Shown one piece after another: positions 26,805 through 36,084 of a DNA stretch of 64,000 nt. Made by a program: the position numbers and the translations under genes. This DNA is from Marinomonas foliarum (GTDB lineage: Bacteria > Pseudomonadota > Gammaproteobacteria > Pseudomonadales > Marinomonadaceae). The notes under the pieces were generated by a model. It was not told the DNA's origin, searched no databases, and saw only the letters and a list, made by a program, of their open reading frames with translations. Where the stretch lies: assembly GCF_003337275.1 (NCBI RefSeq), contig NZ_QPJQ01000010.1:51961-115960 (forward strand), read 5' to 3'. The stretch's first letter is position 1; every line of letters starts with the position of its first letter.

Positions 26805-27434
26805 ATGAGCAAACGTCAAAATCACCGTGAAGAAGTCTTTGTCAAAATCTTAGAAGCCGCTGAAATGGAGTTCGGGCTTAAAGGTTACAGCGGCGCTAGC
26901 TTGCAGCACATTGCTGAGCGGGCAGGCTTGCCTAAACCCAATATCATTTATTATTTTCAGTCTAAAGCCAATTTGTATAAGCAAGTACTTGATCAAACAT
27001 TGATGGGGTGGAACGACCTATTTGATCGTGCCACTTTGGACGATGATCCTGCTGTGGTACTAGACAGTTTTATACGAGTAAAACTAAAACAAAGCTTTGA
27101 TAACCCTGGCACGTCGCGACTATTTGCGATGGAAGTTATTGGTGGTGCATTGCATATCGGTGACTATCTTAAAGAAGAGCTTAGACCTTGGTTTAAATCG
27201 CGTGCTGAACTGCTACAAGGTTGGATGGATGCGGGCAAGATGCGCCAATGTGATCCTGCTAGTGTTATCTACATGATTTGGTCAACGACGCAGCATTATG
27301 CCGACTTTGAGGCGCAGGTTTTGGCGCTGAGTGGCATAGAATCATTGGGAGATGAAGATCTACACCGCATTGGTGATACCGTTAGCGGTATTATTCTAGC
27401 TGGTTGTGGTCTTACTTTACCGGCTGCAAGCTAA
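26805..27434 (+). CDS. TetR-family regulator, RutR-like
   Basis: A 209-residue TetR protein. The helix-turn-helix is at about residues 27-62 (GYSGASLQHIAERAGLPKPN then IIYYFQSKANLYKQVLD). The C-terminal half has the YcdC/RutR-type pattern (FKSRAELLQGWMDAGKMR, DPASVIYMIWSTTQHYADFEAQV). RutR controls pyrimidine degradation, but no rut genes are near, so only the subfamily can be stated. It converges on the hybrid kinase gene with a 6-base gap. Targets are unknown. Confidence 0.87.
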   Translation: MSKRQNHREEVFVKILEAAEMEFGLKGYSGASLQHIAERAGLPKPNIIYYFQSKANLYKQVLDQTLMGWNDLFDRATLDDDPAVVLDSFIRVKLKQSFDNPGTSRLFAMEVIGGALHIGDYLKEELRPWFKSRAELLQGWMDAGKMRQCDPASVIYMIWSTTQHYADFEAQVLALSGIESLGDEDLHRIGDTVSGIILAGCGLTLPAAS

Positions 27435-27440
27435 GCGCTA

Positions 27441-30400
27441 TTACTTCTCATCTTCTCTTAGTTGATGAATGTGTTGTACCAAAGCCCGTAATTTTGCGGG
27501 CTTTGCTGGTTTTGCCATGTAGGTAATATTGTGTTGTTTACATTGTTCAACCAGTTCCGGATCGCGCAGAGCGGTAATCAAAACCGCAGGTATGGGTTTT
27601 CCTGCTCGGTTTCTGAGTTCTTTGATTAGGGACAAACCATCTTTATTATCATCAAGGTGATAATCTACTAACAGCAATTCTGCTTCACCTTCACCTTCAG
27701 CTTCTAGCGCATCTTGGAAACGATTAAAGGTCCTACAATCACACTGCCAATGGGTGAGGAGGGTGTTCATTGCCGTTAGATTGTTCTTTTCATCGTCGAT
27801 ACACCAAACATAACAATGTGCCAGCTTTTCTGGCTCCGTACTTGCAGTTTGTGGTGTTGCGAGGCCGACAATATCATTACTTTTAGCTAAAGGAATACCA
27901 ATGCTGAAGCAGCTTCCGCGTCCCGGAGTGGAATGTATTTTCGTCGCCAAGCCCAATTGCTTTTGCATACGACGTACCAGTCCAAGCCCTAATCCCATAC
28001 CCGGTTCTTGGGTGTTTTCCCAACGGTAGAAATCATCAAATATCTTCTTTTGCTCGGAAGCGGGAATGCCGACGCCAGTGTCCCAGACTTGTAGATATAC
28101 TGCACTGCCTTTGGGGCGAACACTTAAGAGTACTCGGCCGTGTTGTGTGTATTTTACGGCGTTAGAGACAAAGTTTTGGATAATACGACGTAAATAGATT
28201 GGGTCTGTATGAACTCTGAATGGGCGCAAATGTGTGGTTAGTTTTAGGTTTTTACTTTCGGCAATTACACCGAATTCGGCTATGATAGGCGCTAAAATAT
28301 CCTGTAAACAACAGTCGATTAACTTGGGTTGAATTGCGCCTTGGTCCAGTCGAGCGATTTCCAATAGAGTTGAAATCAAGGCTTCTGTGGACTCTAAGGA
28401 GTCGGATAATTTACCAATGACTTGGTTGGTATCATTTGGTAGCTGGGTGGACTGTAAAATCCCCATGTAAAGCTTAGCCGCGTTTAATGGCTGTAGGATA
28501 TCGTGGCTAGCAAGTGCAAGAAACTCGGTTTTTGAGGCGTTGGCTTTTTCGGCTTCGGCTTTGGCACTAATTAGTGCTTTTTCAGCTTGATTACGGCGCT
28601 CAATTTCTTGCATTAACTCATTGTTGACGCCTTGAACTTCTTCTGTACGAGCTTCAACGCGTTTTTCTAAATCTATGTTGGCTTCTTTGAGCGCTTGCTG
28701 ACTTTCAATATGCTCGGTGACGTCGGTAAAACTGGTGACAAAGCCACCGTCAGGGAGTGGATTGCCCACCATTTCGATAACGCGACCACTGCCACGACGA
28801 CGTAAAAAGCGGTGCGTTGTGCCTTTCCTTAGATGTTCTAATCGCTTATTAACGAGCTCTTCTATTTCGCCAACGCCACACTCTCCACGTTCGGCATTAA
28901 AGCGAATCAATTCTTCAACAGGCAATCCGACGGTCAGCATGCCTTCTGGGTATGGGTAGAGCGATAGATAAGTCTTGTTCCAAGCGACTATTCGTAGTTC
29001 TTTATCGACGACGCTGATGCCTTGGTCTAAATTGTCCATGGAAACAAATAAGAGGTTTTGGCTGAACTGAATGGCTTGGGTTGTTTCATCCAGGTAGGTT
29101 ACCATTTCTTCTACTTTGATTTGTTTATCAACTAGGATGGAATTGATAATGGTGCGTGCCGAAGAGCCTCCTAAGACACCACCTAAAATACGTTCACAGT
29201 AATCAACAAAAAGTCGATTTGGTGATGCATTATTTTGCAGTGTTTGGCTGTAATCTTGTTCAAAACTGGATAGGACTTGTTGGCATTTTTGCTTTCCTAA
29301 AAAAGTTTCTAACAAAACAAAAAAATCACTGTTAGTCGCTTTGCTTTTAGGTTTAAAGAAGCCTTTTTCTAGTTCGGTTGTTGGGCTGACAAAAGCTGTT
29401 GCTTGAATGCGGTCAATTAGGCGCTCTGTGGATAATAAAGAACCGGTGATATAGCCAAAAATATTAGCGAGTAGGCTGATAAAAGCTCCGTAGCTGATAA
29501 GTTCAGAGCGTGATTGCGCACTGTAGAGAGTCCAATCCATGTTGCCTGTTAGTGGCAGCATCATTAGTAACATCCAGGATAGAAACCCCAATGTTAGGCC
29601 CGCATAAACGCCATGGGCGTGAGCGCGTTTCCAATATAGACCGCCAAGCACCGCGGGCATAAGTTGTAAAACTAGCGAAAAGGCCAGTATACCAGTGCTC
29701 GCTAATGACTCTGCATTGGCCATGTTCTGATAATACAAAAAAGATAGCGCTAAAATTCCTATCATCGCCAAGCGACGGATCATTAATATACGGCGCCGAT
29801 AAAGTGGTAGCGCTTGTTGCTGAGCGCTGGCACGCGCCAGCATTAGAGGCAAAATTACATCATTACTGATCATTATACTTAGAGCGAAGGTGGCAATAAT
29901 GATCATCGCGGTGGTGGCTGACATTCCGCCCAGAAAAATCAACATCTGCAGCGGTAAGTTGTCTGAGACTAGTGCAAACTGAATAACGTAAGTGTCTGGA
30001 TTAATGTCGGCAGAAAAAAGGCTTTGTCCGGCAATGGCGATGGGGGGAATAATAGCGGCAAAAATTAATAGATAAAGAGGAAAGAGCCAGCGTGCTGTAT
30101 TGGATTGTTTATCATTTTGATGATCAACCACGGTGACATGGAATTGACGCGGTAAACAGATAACGGCAGCAGCAGACATGAAGGTTTGCATTAGAAACGG
30201 AAACGACAAAAATTGCTCTGGGTGCCACACAGTAAAGTCGACATTCTGACTCATTTCATCGAGTGAAAGTTCTTGTGTCATTAATATGGCGACTAAACCA
30301 ACCGCAACAATGGCAATGAGCTTGAATAATGATTCTGTTCCTATGGCGAGCATCATACCTGAACGATATTCCGTCACTTCAACTTTACGTGTACCAAATA

Positions 30401-30905
30401 ACATCGCAAAGATACCAATTAATATCGTCGCGAACAAAACGACAAATCCCGTAGAGGATTCGTCTTGGTTAACAAATAGAGCAAAATTTGAACCGATGGC
30501 TTTTAGTTGCAAGGCAATATAAGGAATTACAGCAAGCATACTGATTAATATGACTAAAGGGGCCGTCATTGGGCGTTTGCCATATCGAGAAGAGATAAAA
30601 TCTGCGATTGAAGTAATGTTTTGCTTGCGGCTTACAGTGATCATTTTTCGCAGCATCGGGAAAGCAAGCAAATATAAGAGAATTGGTCCTAGCAAAATGG
30701 GCAGGTAACTCCAGCCAGAGCGAGAGGCCTCACCAATCGATCCATAGAATGTCCATGCCGTACAATAAATAGCTAGAGAAAGGCTGTAGACCAAGGGGTG
30801 GCGAGTCAGCTTTTTGGCCGTTGGACTTTCTTTATCGCCCCAAATAGCGATCCAGAACAGACCTAAAACATAAAGGATAGCTAACAGAACCCAGAAAACA
30901 GTCAT
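27441..30905 (-). CDS. Hybrid histidine kinase fused to a sodium:solute symporter domain (CrbS/CbrA type)
   Basis: A 1154-residue membrane sensor. Residues 1 to about 500 form an SLC5/SSS-type transporter module with about 13 helices. Then come a linker, a PAS domain (about residues 625-720, MDNLDQGISVVDKELRIVAW), a coiled coil (about 735-790), a HisKA domain with His801 in LASHDILQPLNAAK, a HATPase domain (NAVKYT..., DTGVGIP, GLGLGLVRR), and a C-terminal receiver with acceptor Asp1081 in LLLVDYHLDD. The domain order matches CrbS, which governs acetate use with CrbR, better than CbrA, which lacks the receiver. No CrbR-like partner is adjacent. It is transcribed alone on the minus strand. Confidence 0.9.
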   Translation of the reverse strand: MTVFWVLLAILYVLGLFWIAIWGDKESPTAKKLTRHPLVYSLSLAIYCTAWTFYGSIGEASRSGWSYLPILLGPILLYLLAFPMLRKMITVSRKQNITSIADFISSRYGKRPMTAPLVILISMLAVIPYIALQLKAIGSNFALFVNQDESSTGFVVLFATILIGIFAMLFGTRKVEVTEYRSGMMLAIGTESLFKLIAIVAVGLVAILMTQELSLDEMSQNVDFTVWHPEQFLSFPFLMQTFMSAAAVICLPRQFHVTVVDHQNDKQSNTARWLFPLYLLIFAAIIPPIAIAGQSLFSADINPDTYVIQFALVSDNLPLQMLIFLGGMSATTAMIIIATFALSIMISNDVILPLMLARASAQQQALPLYRRRILMIRRLAMIGILALSFLYYQNMANAESLASTGILAFSLVLQLMPAVLGGLYWKRAHAHGVYAGLTLGFLSWMLLMMLPLTGNMDWTLYSAQSRSELISYGAFISLLANIFGYITGSLLSTERLIDRIQATAFVSPTTELEKGFFKPKSKATNSDFFVLLETFLGKQKCQQVLSSFEQDYSQTLQNNASPNRLFVDYCERILGGVLGGSSARTIINSILVDKQIKVEEMVTYLDETTQAIQFSQNLLFVSMDNLDQGISVVDKELRIVAWNKTYLSLYPYPEGMLTVGLPVEELIRFNAERGECGVGEIEELVNKRLEHLRKGTTHRFLRRRGSGRVIEMVGNPLPDGGFVTSFTDVTEHIESQQALKEANIDLEKRVEARTEEVQGVNNELMQEIERRNQAEKALISAKAEAEKANASKTEFLALASHDILQPLNAAKLYMGILQSTQLPNDTNQVIGKLSDSLESTEALISTLLEIARLDQGAIQPKLIDCCLQDILAPIIAEFGVIAESKNLKLTTHLRPFRVHTDPIYLRRIIQNFVSNAVKYTQHGRVLLSVRPKGSAVYLQVWDTGVGIPASEQKKIFDDFYRWENTQEPGMGLGLGLVRRMQKQLGLATKIHSTPGRGSCFSIGIPLAKSNDIVGLATPQTASTEPEKLAHCYVWCIDDEKNNLTAMNTLLTHWQCDCRTFNRFQDALEAEGEGEAELLLVDYHLDDNKDGLSLIKELRNRAGKPIPAVLITALRDPELVEQCKQHNITYMAKPAKPAKLRALVQHIHQLREDEK

Positions 30906-31130
30906 TTAATTCGATACCTGAATATAGGCTGAGAGATTATTGTTGTATGAATTAAATGTAACACAGCTTCTTAAAGAATCCTCTACGACTAAGGTAGCGT
31001 AATGTATGGGAGCATTGTTTCCGATCTAGAAATACTGCTTTTACTACAACAAGCTCTTTTGAAATGCTGACTAATGCTAGAATCAATATCAAGAAATTAA
31101 CGATATATACCTACAAGGTTTGGAGTAAAA

Positions 31131-31493
31131 ATGAGCACACTTCCTTCATATAAGAACATCAAGGCGTTTCATGCTCACCTTTATTACAATGATGAAGCGG
31201 GCGTTGAAATCGCTAAACAGGTAGCAGAGCAAGCAGACGAATTATTTGAAATTCGTATTGGACGTTTTCATCTGAAACCGGTCGGCCCACATCCTGTATG
31301 GAGTTGTCAGCTTTCATTCACAGCTGAGACTTTTGGTAAGATAATTCCATGGTTAATGCTTAATCGCCAATCACTGGATGTTTTTGTGCACCCTATTACT
31401 GGGGATGAGTATGTGGATCATACGCAGGGTATTAGCTGGCTAGGAAACGCTTATGAGCTTGATATCTCTCAATTTACTTCCTCTAGACAGTAG
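31131..31493 (+). CDS. DOPA 4,5-dioxygenase family protein
   Basis: A 120-residue protein covering a single DOPA-dioxygenase domain. Conserved histidines lie in AFHAHLYY (about residues 12-19), KPVGPHPVW, DVFVHPITGDEYVDHTQGISWLG. In fungi and plants the family opens the ring of L-DOPA; bacterial members are mostly uncharacterised and the reaction here is inferred. A GNAT gene follows after 41 bases on the same strand. A clear promoter gap precedes it. Confidence 0.88.
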   Translation: MSTLPSYKNIKAFHAHLYYNDEAGVEIAKQVAEQADELFEIRIGRFHLKPVGPHPVWSCQLSFTAETFGKIIPWLMLNRQSLDVFVHPITGDEYVDHTQGISWLGNAYELDISQFTSSRQ

Positions 31494-31534
31494 TGTTTTT
31501 AAAATAGTTAATGAGTGGGTAGGGGCTGGAAAGT

Positions 31535-31969
31535 ATGAAAATTCGAAAGGCTCAGTTACAAGATGCTAAGGCGATAGCCGATATCGCTTCGGCTTTGGGT
31601 TATCAAAGTAGCAGTTCAGAAACCTTAGCCGTAAAACGTCTTAATCGATTGATAAACTCCTGTAATGACCAAGTTTGGGTGGCGGAGTTGAATGGCCAGT
31701 TAATTGGCTGGCTCCATGCCCAGCACGCTTTTCGAGTGGCTTCGACAGATTTTATTGAAATTCTTGGTTTGTCTGTATCTGATCAAGCACGGCGAAAAGG
31801 TGTAGGGCGCTCTTTGGTAGAAATGGCGAAAGAGTGGGCGACAGATGAGCAGGTTTGTTTACGAGTTCGCACTAATGATATCCGTGAAGGTGCAAAAACT
31901 TTTTATTCTGCATTAGGTTTCTCTAGCGCAAAAACGCAATCAGTTTTTCAAATCGAGCACTTTGTATAA
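31535..31969 (+). CDS. GNAT-family N-acetyltransferase
   Basis: A 144-residue GNAT domain protein. Motif A lies at about residues 78-100 (LGLSVSDQARRKGVGRSLVE, with the acetyl-CoA loop ARRKGVG) and motif B at about residues 125-135 (KTFYSALGFSSA). The start follows a ggaaag site at 31529. It lies 41 bases behind the DOPA-dioxygenase-like gene and is possibly cotranscribed. The acceptor substrate is unknown. Confidence 0.87.
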   Translation: MKIRKAQLQDAKAIADIASALGYQSSSSETLAVKRLNRLINSCNDQVWVAELNGQLIGWLHAQHAFRVASTDFIEILGLSVSDQARRKGVGRSLVEMAKEWATDEQVCLRVRTNDIREGAKTFYSALGFSSAKTQSVFQIEHFV

Positions 31970-32271
31970 TCACTCAACTAGCTTTGCATACCTGAAAAAG
32001 AGCTCAAATATTGTTTTAAAATTGATCAATATGATTTTTTTTTGATTTTTTTTCTAATTATTGGGTAAACATCCCTTTAAAAATCGTCGAACGTACCAAA
32101 CTTCTACGCTTATACGGTAGTTATTGCGTTTATGGGACGTTATCATAATGTCAGCAACTATTGTTTGGGTTCGTGTTGTGGCGGTGTAACGCTTATTGTT
32201 GAAATGTAAGGTTTGCTTGTATCAAGCTCTCGTTCCCTCATTATTAATTATTTACTCATTAGGAGAATACA
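31970..32271. other. AT-rich intergenic region upstream of slyD
   Basis: 302 bases. It contains a striking T-rich tract near 32032-32056 (tttttttttgattttttttct) that could end the upstream unit on the plus strand, although no good stem precedes it. The slyD promoter should be within the right half. An aggag site sits 5 bases before the slyD ATG. Confidence 0.5.
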
Positions 32272-32754
32272 ATGCAAATCACAGAAAACGCCGTTGTTAG
32301 CATGCACTACACACTAACTGATGAACAAGGCCAAGAGCTTGATTCTTCTGTAGGTCAAGACCCTTTAGTATTTCTAAGTGGCGCGCAAAATATCATTGAT
32401 GGTCTAGACAAAGCCCTTCAAGGTAAAGCAGCTGGTGATAAACTTGCTGTGTCTGTTGCACCTGAAGGTGGTTACGGTGCAGTTCATCAAGAGTTGATCC
32501 AAAAAGTACCAACTGAAAATTTCCAAGGCGTTGATGAAATCCAAGTTGGTATGCAATTCATGGCTCAGACTCCTGGTGGTCAACAGCCAGTAACTGTTAT
32601 CGCAGTTGAAGAAGATGGCGTTATGCTAGATGGTAACCATCCTTTAGCAGGCAAAACATTGAGCTTTGATGTAGAGATCATCGATGTACGTGCTGCTTCT
32701 GAAGAAGAGCTAGAGCACGGACATGTCCACGGTGAAGGCGGTCATCAGCACTAA
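32272..32754 (+). CDS. slyD: FKBP-type peptidyl-prolyl isomerase / metallochaperone SlyD
   Basis: A cytoplasmic prolyl isomerase with chaperone activity, which in E. coli also donates nickel to hydrogenase maturation. The FKBP domain (VSMHYTLTDEQGQELDSS, VAPEGGYGAVHQELIQKVP) is interrupted by the insert-in-flap chaperone domain at about residues 70-125. The C-terminal tail has HGHVHGEGGHQH, a short His-rich metal-binding end, much shorter than that of E. coli SlyD. Length 160. A strong terminator follows. Confidence 0.93.
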   Translation: MQITENAVVSMHYTLTDEQGQELDSSVGQDPLVFLSGAQNIIDGLDKALQGKAAGDKLAVSVAPEGGYGAVHQELIQKVPTENFQGVDEIQVGMQFMAQTPGGQQPVTVIAVEEDGVMLDGNHPLAGKTLSFDVEIIDVRAASEEELEHGHVHGEGGHQH

Positions 32755-32789
32755 GCCTATTTCTTAGAAATAGCAGAATATAAAGTAAG

Positions 32790-32831
32790 CGGCTTCTGAC
32801 TGTTATAATGACAAGCAGAAGCCGTTTTTTT
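32790..32831 (+). terminator. Rho-independent terminator after slyD
   Basis: The stem cggcttctg / cagaagccg is followed by seven T residues. Confidence 0.88.
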
Positions 32832-32974
32832 ATGTGTTAGAAATGGTAGGGAAGGCTTTATCATCATATAAATTCTTCCTTACCCCTATTAAAGTAATCC
32901 GTTTGATTGATGTGCTCGTACAGGATAAATATAAAATTAATTTATATTACGTGACTTAAGGAGTGGGATCGCAA

Positions 32975-33817
32975 ATGAAGAAGGCTAAGTTTCCTATAGT
33001 AGTATTGTTTAGTTTTCTTTTGAGCGCCTGTTCATCATCTTTTGTGTACAACAATATTGATTGGCTGCTTTATTGGTATGTCGACGACTATATAGATTTA
33101 TCGGCGGATCAAGAGTCTGCGTTGGACGAGCGTATTGCTTCATGGCAAAGCTGGCATCGTTCTACAGAACTTGAAAGGTATCAAATTCAGCTCAAAAGCC
33201 TGAGAGCTAAGTTAAATTCTGGGATTCTCACTGGGGAGCAATGGCTGAGTGAATTCGATGAAGCACAGCAACACCTGAATCGCTTTCGAACGAAAATTGC
33301 GCCAGAGCTGGCAGCTATTGCGCAAAAATTATCTACCGAGCAGGTAGAAGGCTTACTAACTTCATGGCATAAGAAAATACAAGAACGCCAGTCTGAATTT
33401 GAAAAGCGAACAGAGAAGGAGCGGTTAACTCGTCGAGAGAAGCGTTTAACTGAGTTCGTTGAAGATAATGTAGGTAAGCTAAGCCAGCAACAGAATAATG
33501 TTATCAAGCAGTATGCACCGACATTTATCTCAATATCTAGTGAGCAAATGGCCTATCAAACTCGCTTACAAGATGTGGTAAGAGACATTTTTGCGAATCC
33601 AGATAGTCTAGAGTTTAAGCAGCAACTTACCCAAGTTATTCGCAACCCAGACCAGTTCAAAACCACTTCATATCAAGAAAAGTTAGATCATAACGTACGT
33701 TTGTATGCTCACATGTTGGCAGAGCTCAACCGCACTTTTACCCAAAAACAAAAATTAAAGCTCGATGCTAAGCTTGAAGAGTGGATTAATTTAACTGAGG
33801 ATTTGATTTCAGATTAA
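32975..33817 (+). CDS. DUF6279-type lipoprotein
   Basis: A lipoprotein of 280 residues from ATG 32975; a GTG 12 bases earlier is possible, but the aaggag site fits the ATG better. The signal peptide ends at the lipobox LLSAC (Cys19). The start of the mature protein, YNNIDWLLYWYVDDYIDLSADQ, is characteristic of the DUF6279 family. The rest is long, charged and helical (about residues 45-270), probably a coiled-coil bundle in the periplasm. No function is known. A UDG-like gene follows after 21 bases on the same strand. Confidence 0.82.
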   Translation: MKKAKFPIVVLFSFLLSACSSSFVYNNIDWLLYWYVDDYIDLSADQESALDERIASWQSWHRSTELERYQIQLKSLRAKLNSGILTGEQWLSEFDEAQQHLNRFRTKIAPELAAIAQKLSTEQVEGLLTSWHKKIQERQSEFEKRTEKERLTRREKRLTEFVEDNVGKLSQQQNNVIKQYAPTFISISSEQMAYQTRLQDVVRDIFANPDSLEFKQQLTQVIRNPDQFKTTSYQEKLDHNVRLYAHMLAELNRTFTQKQKLKLDAKLEEWINLTEDLISD

Positions 33818-33838
33818 TTATATAACGGATAAATAACA

Positions 33839-34462
33839 ATGGCAGATGCCTTTATCAAATTGAAGCAGGACATTCTTGGCTGTCAGTACTGTGCCGATGT
33901 TTTGCCTTATCCCCCGAAGCCTATTCTGCAAATTCACCCAAACGCTAAGCTATTAATTGCCGGGCAAGCGCCAGGTCAAAAGACCCATGATATTGGTCGT
34001 CCCTTTGATGATTTAAGTGGAGACCGCTTGCGTGATTGGCTTGGATTGTCAGTAGATGAGTTTTACGATGAACAGCAAGTGGCTATTGTTCCCATGGGTT
34101 TTTGCTTTCCTGGGAATAGCTTTCATAAAAATGGGCCATCAGCTGGGAGAAAGTCCGGTGATTTACCACCACTCCCTGAATGCGCTATTAAATGGCGAGA
34201 GGCTGTACTTAGTCAGCTGAAGCATATTGAATTAACTATTGTGCTGGGAGCTTATGCGCAAACGTATCATTTAGGTAAGTCAGGAAACGTGACGGAGCAG
34301 GTGAGGCAGTGGCAGTATTGGATGGAGCAAGGTAAATTAGTATTACCTCACCCAAGCCCAAGGAATAACCGCTGGCTCAAGCAAAACCCTTGGTTTGAAG
34401 CAGAAGTTATGCCTGAGCTAAAATCGCGGGTTAACTGTTTACGTCAGTCATCCTCGTCATGA
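33839..34462 (+). CDS. Uracil-DNA glycosylase family protein
   Basis: A 207-residue UDG-superfamily protein. Motif 1 is LLIAGQAPGQKTHDIGRPF (about residues 39-57), followed by PLPECAIKWREAVLSQL and the C-terminal motif HPSPRNNRWLKQNPWF (about residues 177-192). GQAPG followed by an early GRPF and the HPSPRN loop place it in the group often named uracil-DNA glycosylase-like family protein. The Asp/Asn that activates water in classic UDG is not obvious, so activity on uracil is not certain. The 3' end overlaps the converging elaA-like gene by 32 bases. Confidence 0.8.
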   Translation: MADAFIKLKQDILGCQYCADVLPYPPKPILQIHPNAKLLIAGQAPGQKTHDIGRPFDDLSGDRLRDWLGLSVDEFYDEQQVAIVPMGFCFPGNSFHKNGPSAGRKSGDLPPLPECAIKWREAVLSQLKHIELTIVLGAYAQTYHLGKSGNVTEQVRQWQYWMEQGKLVLPHPSPRNNRWLKQNPWFEAEVMPELKSRVNCLRQSSSS

Positions 34463-34895
34463 GGTAATGTTCTATGCCATCTTCCATATAGGGATCGGAC
34501 ACAGTAATAAAACCGTGGGATTGGTAGAAGCGCTCAAGGTGAGACTGCGCCCCAATTTTAATCGGGCTGTCTGGCCAAAGTTTCAGAGTGGCTTTAATCG
34601 CATTTGTCATTAGTACGTGGCCAATTTTATCTTTACGGCTTTCTTGTGCGACAACGACTCGTCCTATGCTGGTGTAGCCTGAGTAAGAAACGTCTTTTGC
34701 TAGCAGTCGAGCATATGCGACGATTTGATTGTCTTTTAGGGCGTAAATATGTCGGGTATCTGGCAGGGTATCGACATCATCCAAATCCGGAAAAACACAA
34801 TTTTGTTCGACAACAAAGACGTCACTACGAAGCTTGAGAATAGCGTATAAGGTGTGAGTGGTTAGCTCATTAAACGCTTGGCAATGCCAGATCAT
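34431..34895 (-). CDS. ElaA-like GNAT acetyltransferase
   Basis: A 154-residue GNAT protein matching ElaA: ILKLRSDVFVVEQNCVFPDL at about residues 19-38 (the LR.EVF..EQ pattern), DTRHIYAL, then motif A RVVVAQESRKDKIGHVLMT (about residues 80-98) and YQSHGFITVSDPYMEDGIEH near the end. In the acetyl-CoA loop the usual R-x-x-G-x-G is KDKIGH. It converges with the UDG-like gene and overlaps its 3' end by 32 bases, giving no room for a terminator. The substrate is unknown. Confidence 0.85.
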   Translation of the reverse strand: MIWHCQAFNELTTHTLYAILKLRSDVFVVEQNCVFPDLDDVDTLPDTRHIYALKDNQIVAYARLLAKDVSYSGYTSIGRVVVAQESRKDKIGHVLMTNAIKATLKLWPDSPIKIGAQSHLERFYQSHGFITVSDPYMEDGIEHYLMTRMTDVNS

Positions 34896-34942
34896 ATTGT
34901 TTCCTATGTTTTATTAATGGAAAAATTCAATTGGCTTATGTA

Positions 34943-35314
34943 CTAAGCAAAGCGCTTTTCAAGGTATCGAATGATCTCAGCTGATTCGTACAGCCATTCG
35001 ACTTTGCCTTCTTCTTCTATGCGTAGGCAGGGAACTTTTACCTTTCCTCCACCTTGCAATAAGGCTTCACGATGCGGTGATCCTTCTTGGGCATTGCGTT
35101 TTTCAATAGGAAGGTTCAGCTTGTAGATAGCTCGACGTGTTTTAATGCAGAATGGACAAGCAAAAAACTGATAAAGCGCTAAATTAGCAGCCTGAGCATT
35201 TACTTGCTGCTGTTCTTCTAGTGATCGCTTGAGCTTTTTTCCTCGTGTTAAAACATCCAGTGTTGCAATGATAAGGCCCAGTAAATTACGGATAAGTTTG
35301 ATAAATAGTTTCAT
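34943..35314 (-). CDS. Membrane-tethered glutaredoxin / GST N-terminal domain protein
   Basis: A 123-residue protein. Residues 1-22 form a hydrophobic, basic-flanked helix (KLFIKLIRNLLGLIIATLDV), probably membrane attached. Residues 46-123 are a thioredoxin-fold GST N-terminal/glutaredoxin domain with a CPFC motif (Cys53, Cys56), the cis-Pro segment KVPCLRI and YESAEIIRYLEKRF. The CPFC pair suggests a disulfide reductase acting with glutathione. It is probably cotranscribed with the elaA-like gene, which starts 47 bases downstream of its stop? No: that gene lies upstream in this orientation's 3' direction, so elaA-like follows it on the minus strand after 47 bases. Confidence 0.8.
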   Translation of the reverse strand: MKLFIKLIRNLLGLIIATLDVLTRGKKLKRSLEEQQQVNAQAANLALYQFFACPFCIKTRRAIYKLNLPIEKRNAQEGSPHREALLQGGGKVKVPCLRIEEEGKVEWLYESAEIIRYLEKRFA

Positions 35315-35616
35315 GCTGCTTCTTGCCCTGTTGAAAATCGCAATATTCTAACGCTAAAGTGCATAATGTTTAAGCGATAGTCGAATGAGAAGCAAATTGT
35401 CTTAATCAAATAGCATTTCGGCATACTAGTGTGTGGAAGCAAAAGGGAAGTGTTTATTCAAGAAGAAAAGGAGATATAAAGAGAGGTGTGAGCAGGGGAA
35501 GCGCTTAATGTTTTTATTCTAGCGCCATTTCCTGTTCAAAAAGTCTGTTGGAGTAAGCCAAAGTATCTACTTATGAAAGTGGATGCTTCTCCAAAATAGT
35601 TCGACTCTTTGTTTTA
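35315..35616. other. Intergenic region, no feature recognised
   Basis: 302 AT-rich bases between two minus-strand genes. No gene, clear hairpin or known operator was seen. The promoter of the glutaredoxin-like gene must be near its right-hand side. Confidence 0.4.
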
Positions 35617-35820
35617 TTAAGCGTGCTGAGCAGAAGATGAAACGAATGTCGTTTTCAATTTTAGTACTGCTTTTTTAACCGCTTGAACTGCAGATGAAAA
35701 ACCAGCAACGATGTATTCAGCGCGTTCAGCACGAGCAATAGCTTCGTATTTTTCAGCGTCAGTTAAATAAGAAGTGTTAACGTTTTGTAGAAGGTCTGCA
35801 ATAGTTTGAGTGTTTTTCAT
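35617..35820 (-). CDS. Small helical protein of unknown function
   Basis: A 67-residue protein with a good aagga Shine-Dalgarno site 7 bases before its ATG. The sequence is mostly amphipathic helix: an acidic N-terminal half (IADLLQNVNTSYLTDAEKYE), the segment AIARAERAEYIVAGF (about residues 27-41), then a basic tail (VQAVKKAVLKLKTT). The RAERAEYI element recalls small DUF1127-like proteins, but the match is weak. It is isolated between 262 bases on one side and 302 on the other, so it has its own promoter. Confidence 0.6.
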   Translation of the reverse strand: MKNTQTIADLLQNVNTSYLTDAEKYEAIARAERAEYIVAGFSSAVQAVKKAVLKLKTTFVSSSAQHA

Positions 35821-36084
35821 GATGTAATCCTTATCAGTTCGTTGTTTAAATTAGGGCCAAAACAAACTTCGTTTTGATGCTTATATAGTAGAAACTCTGT
35901 GTAAATAAGACAAACGATAAAAAATACAGCCATAGGTGAAAAAAACTAATCAATGAGTGTTGTGCTTTCTGTCAGCCTATTCACAGAGGAAGTTAGGGCT
36001 GCTATGTTGGTTAGCTATACCTTTGACTAAGATAATGTGTGATTAATAAAGACAGTGAATAGCTTTTAATATGGAGATAAAGTG

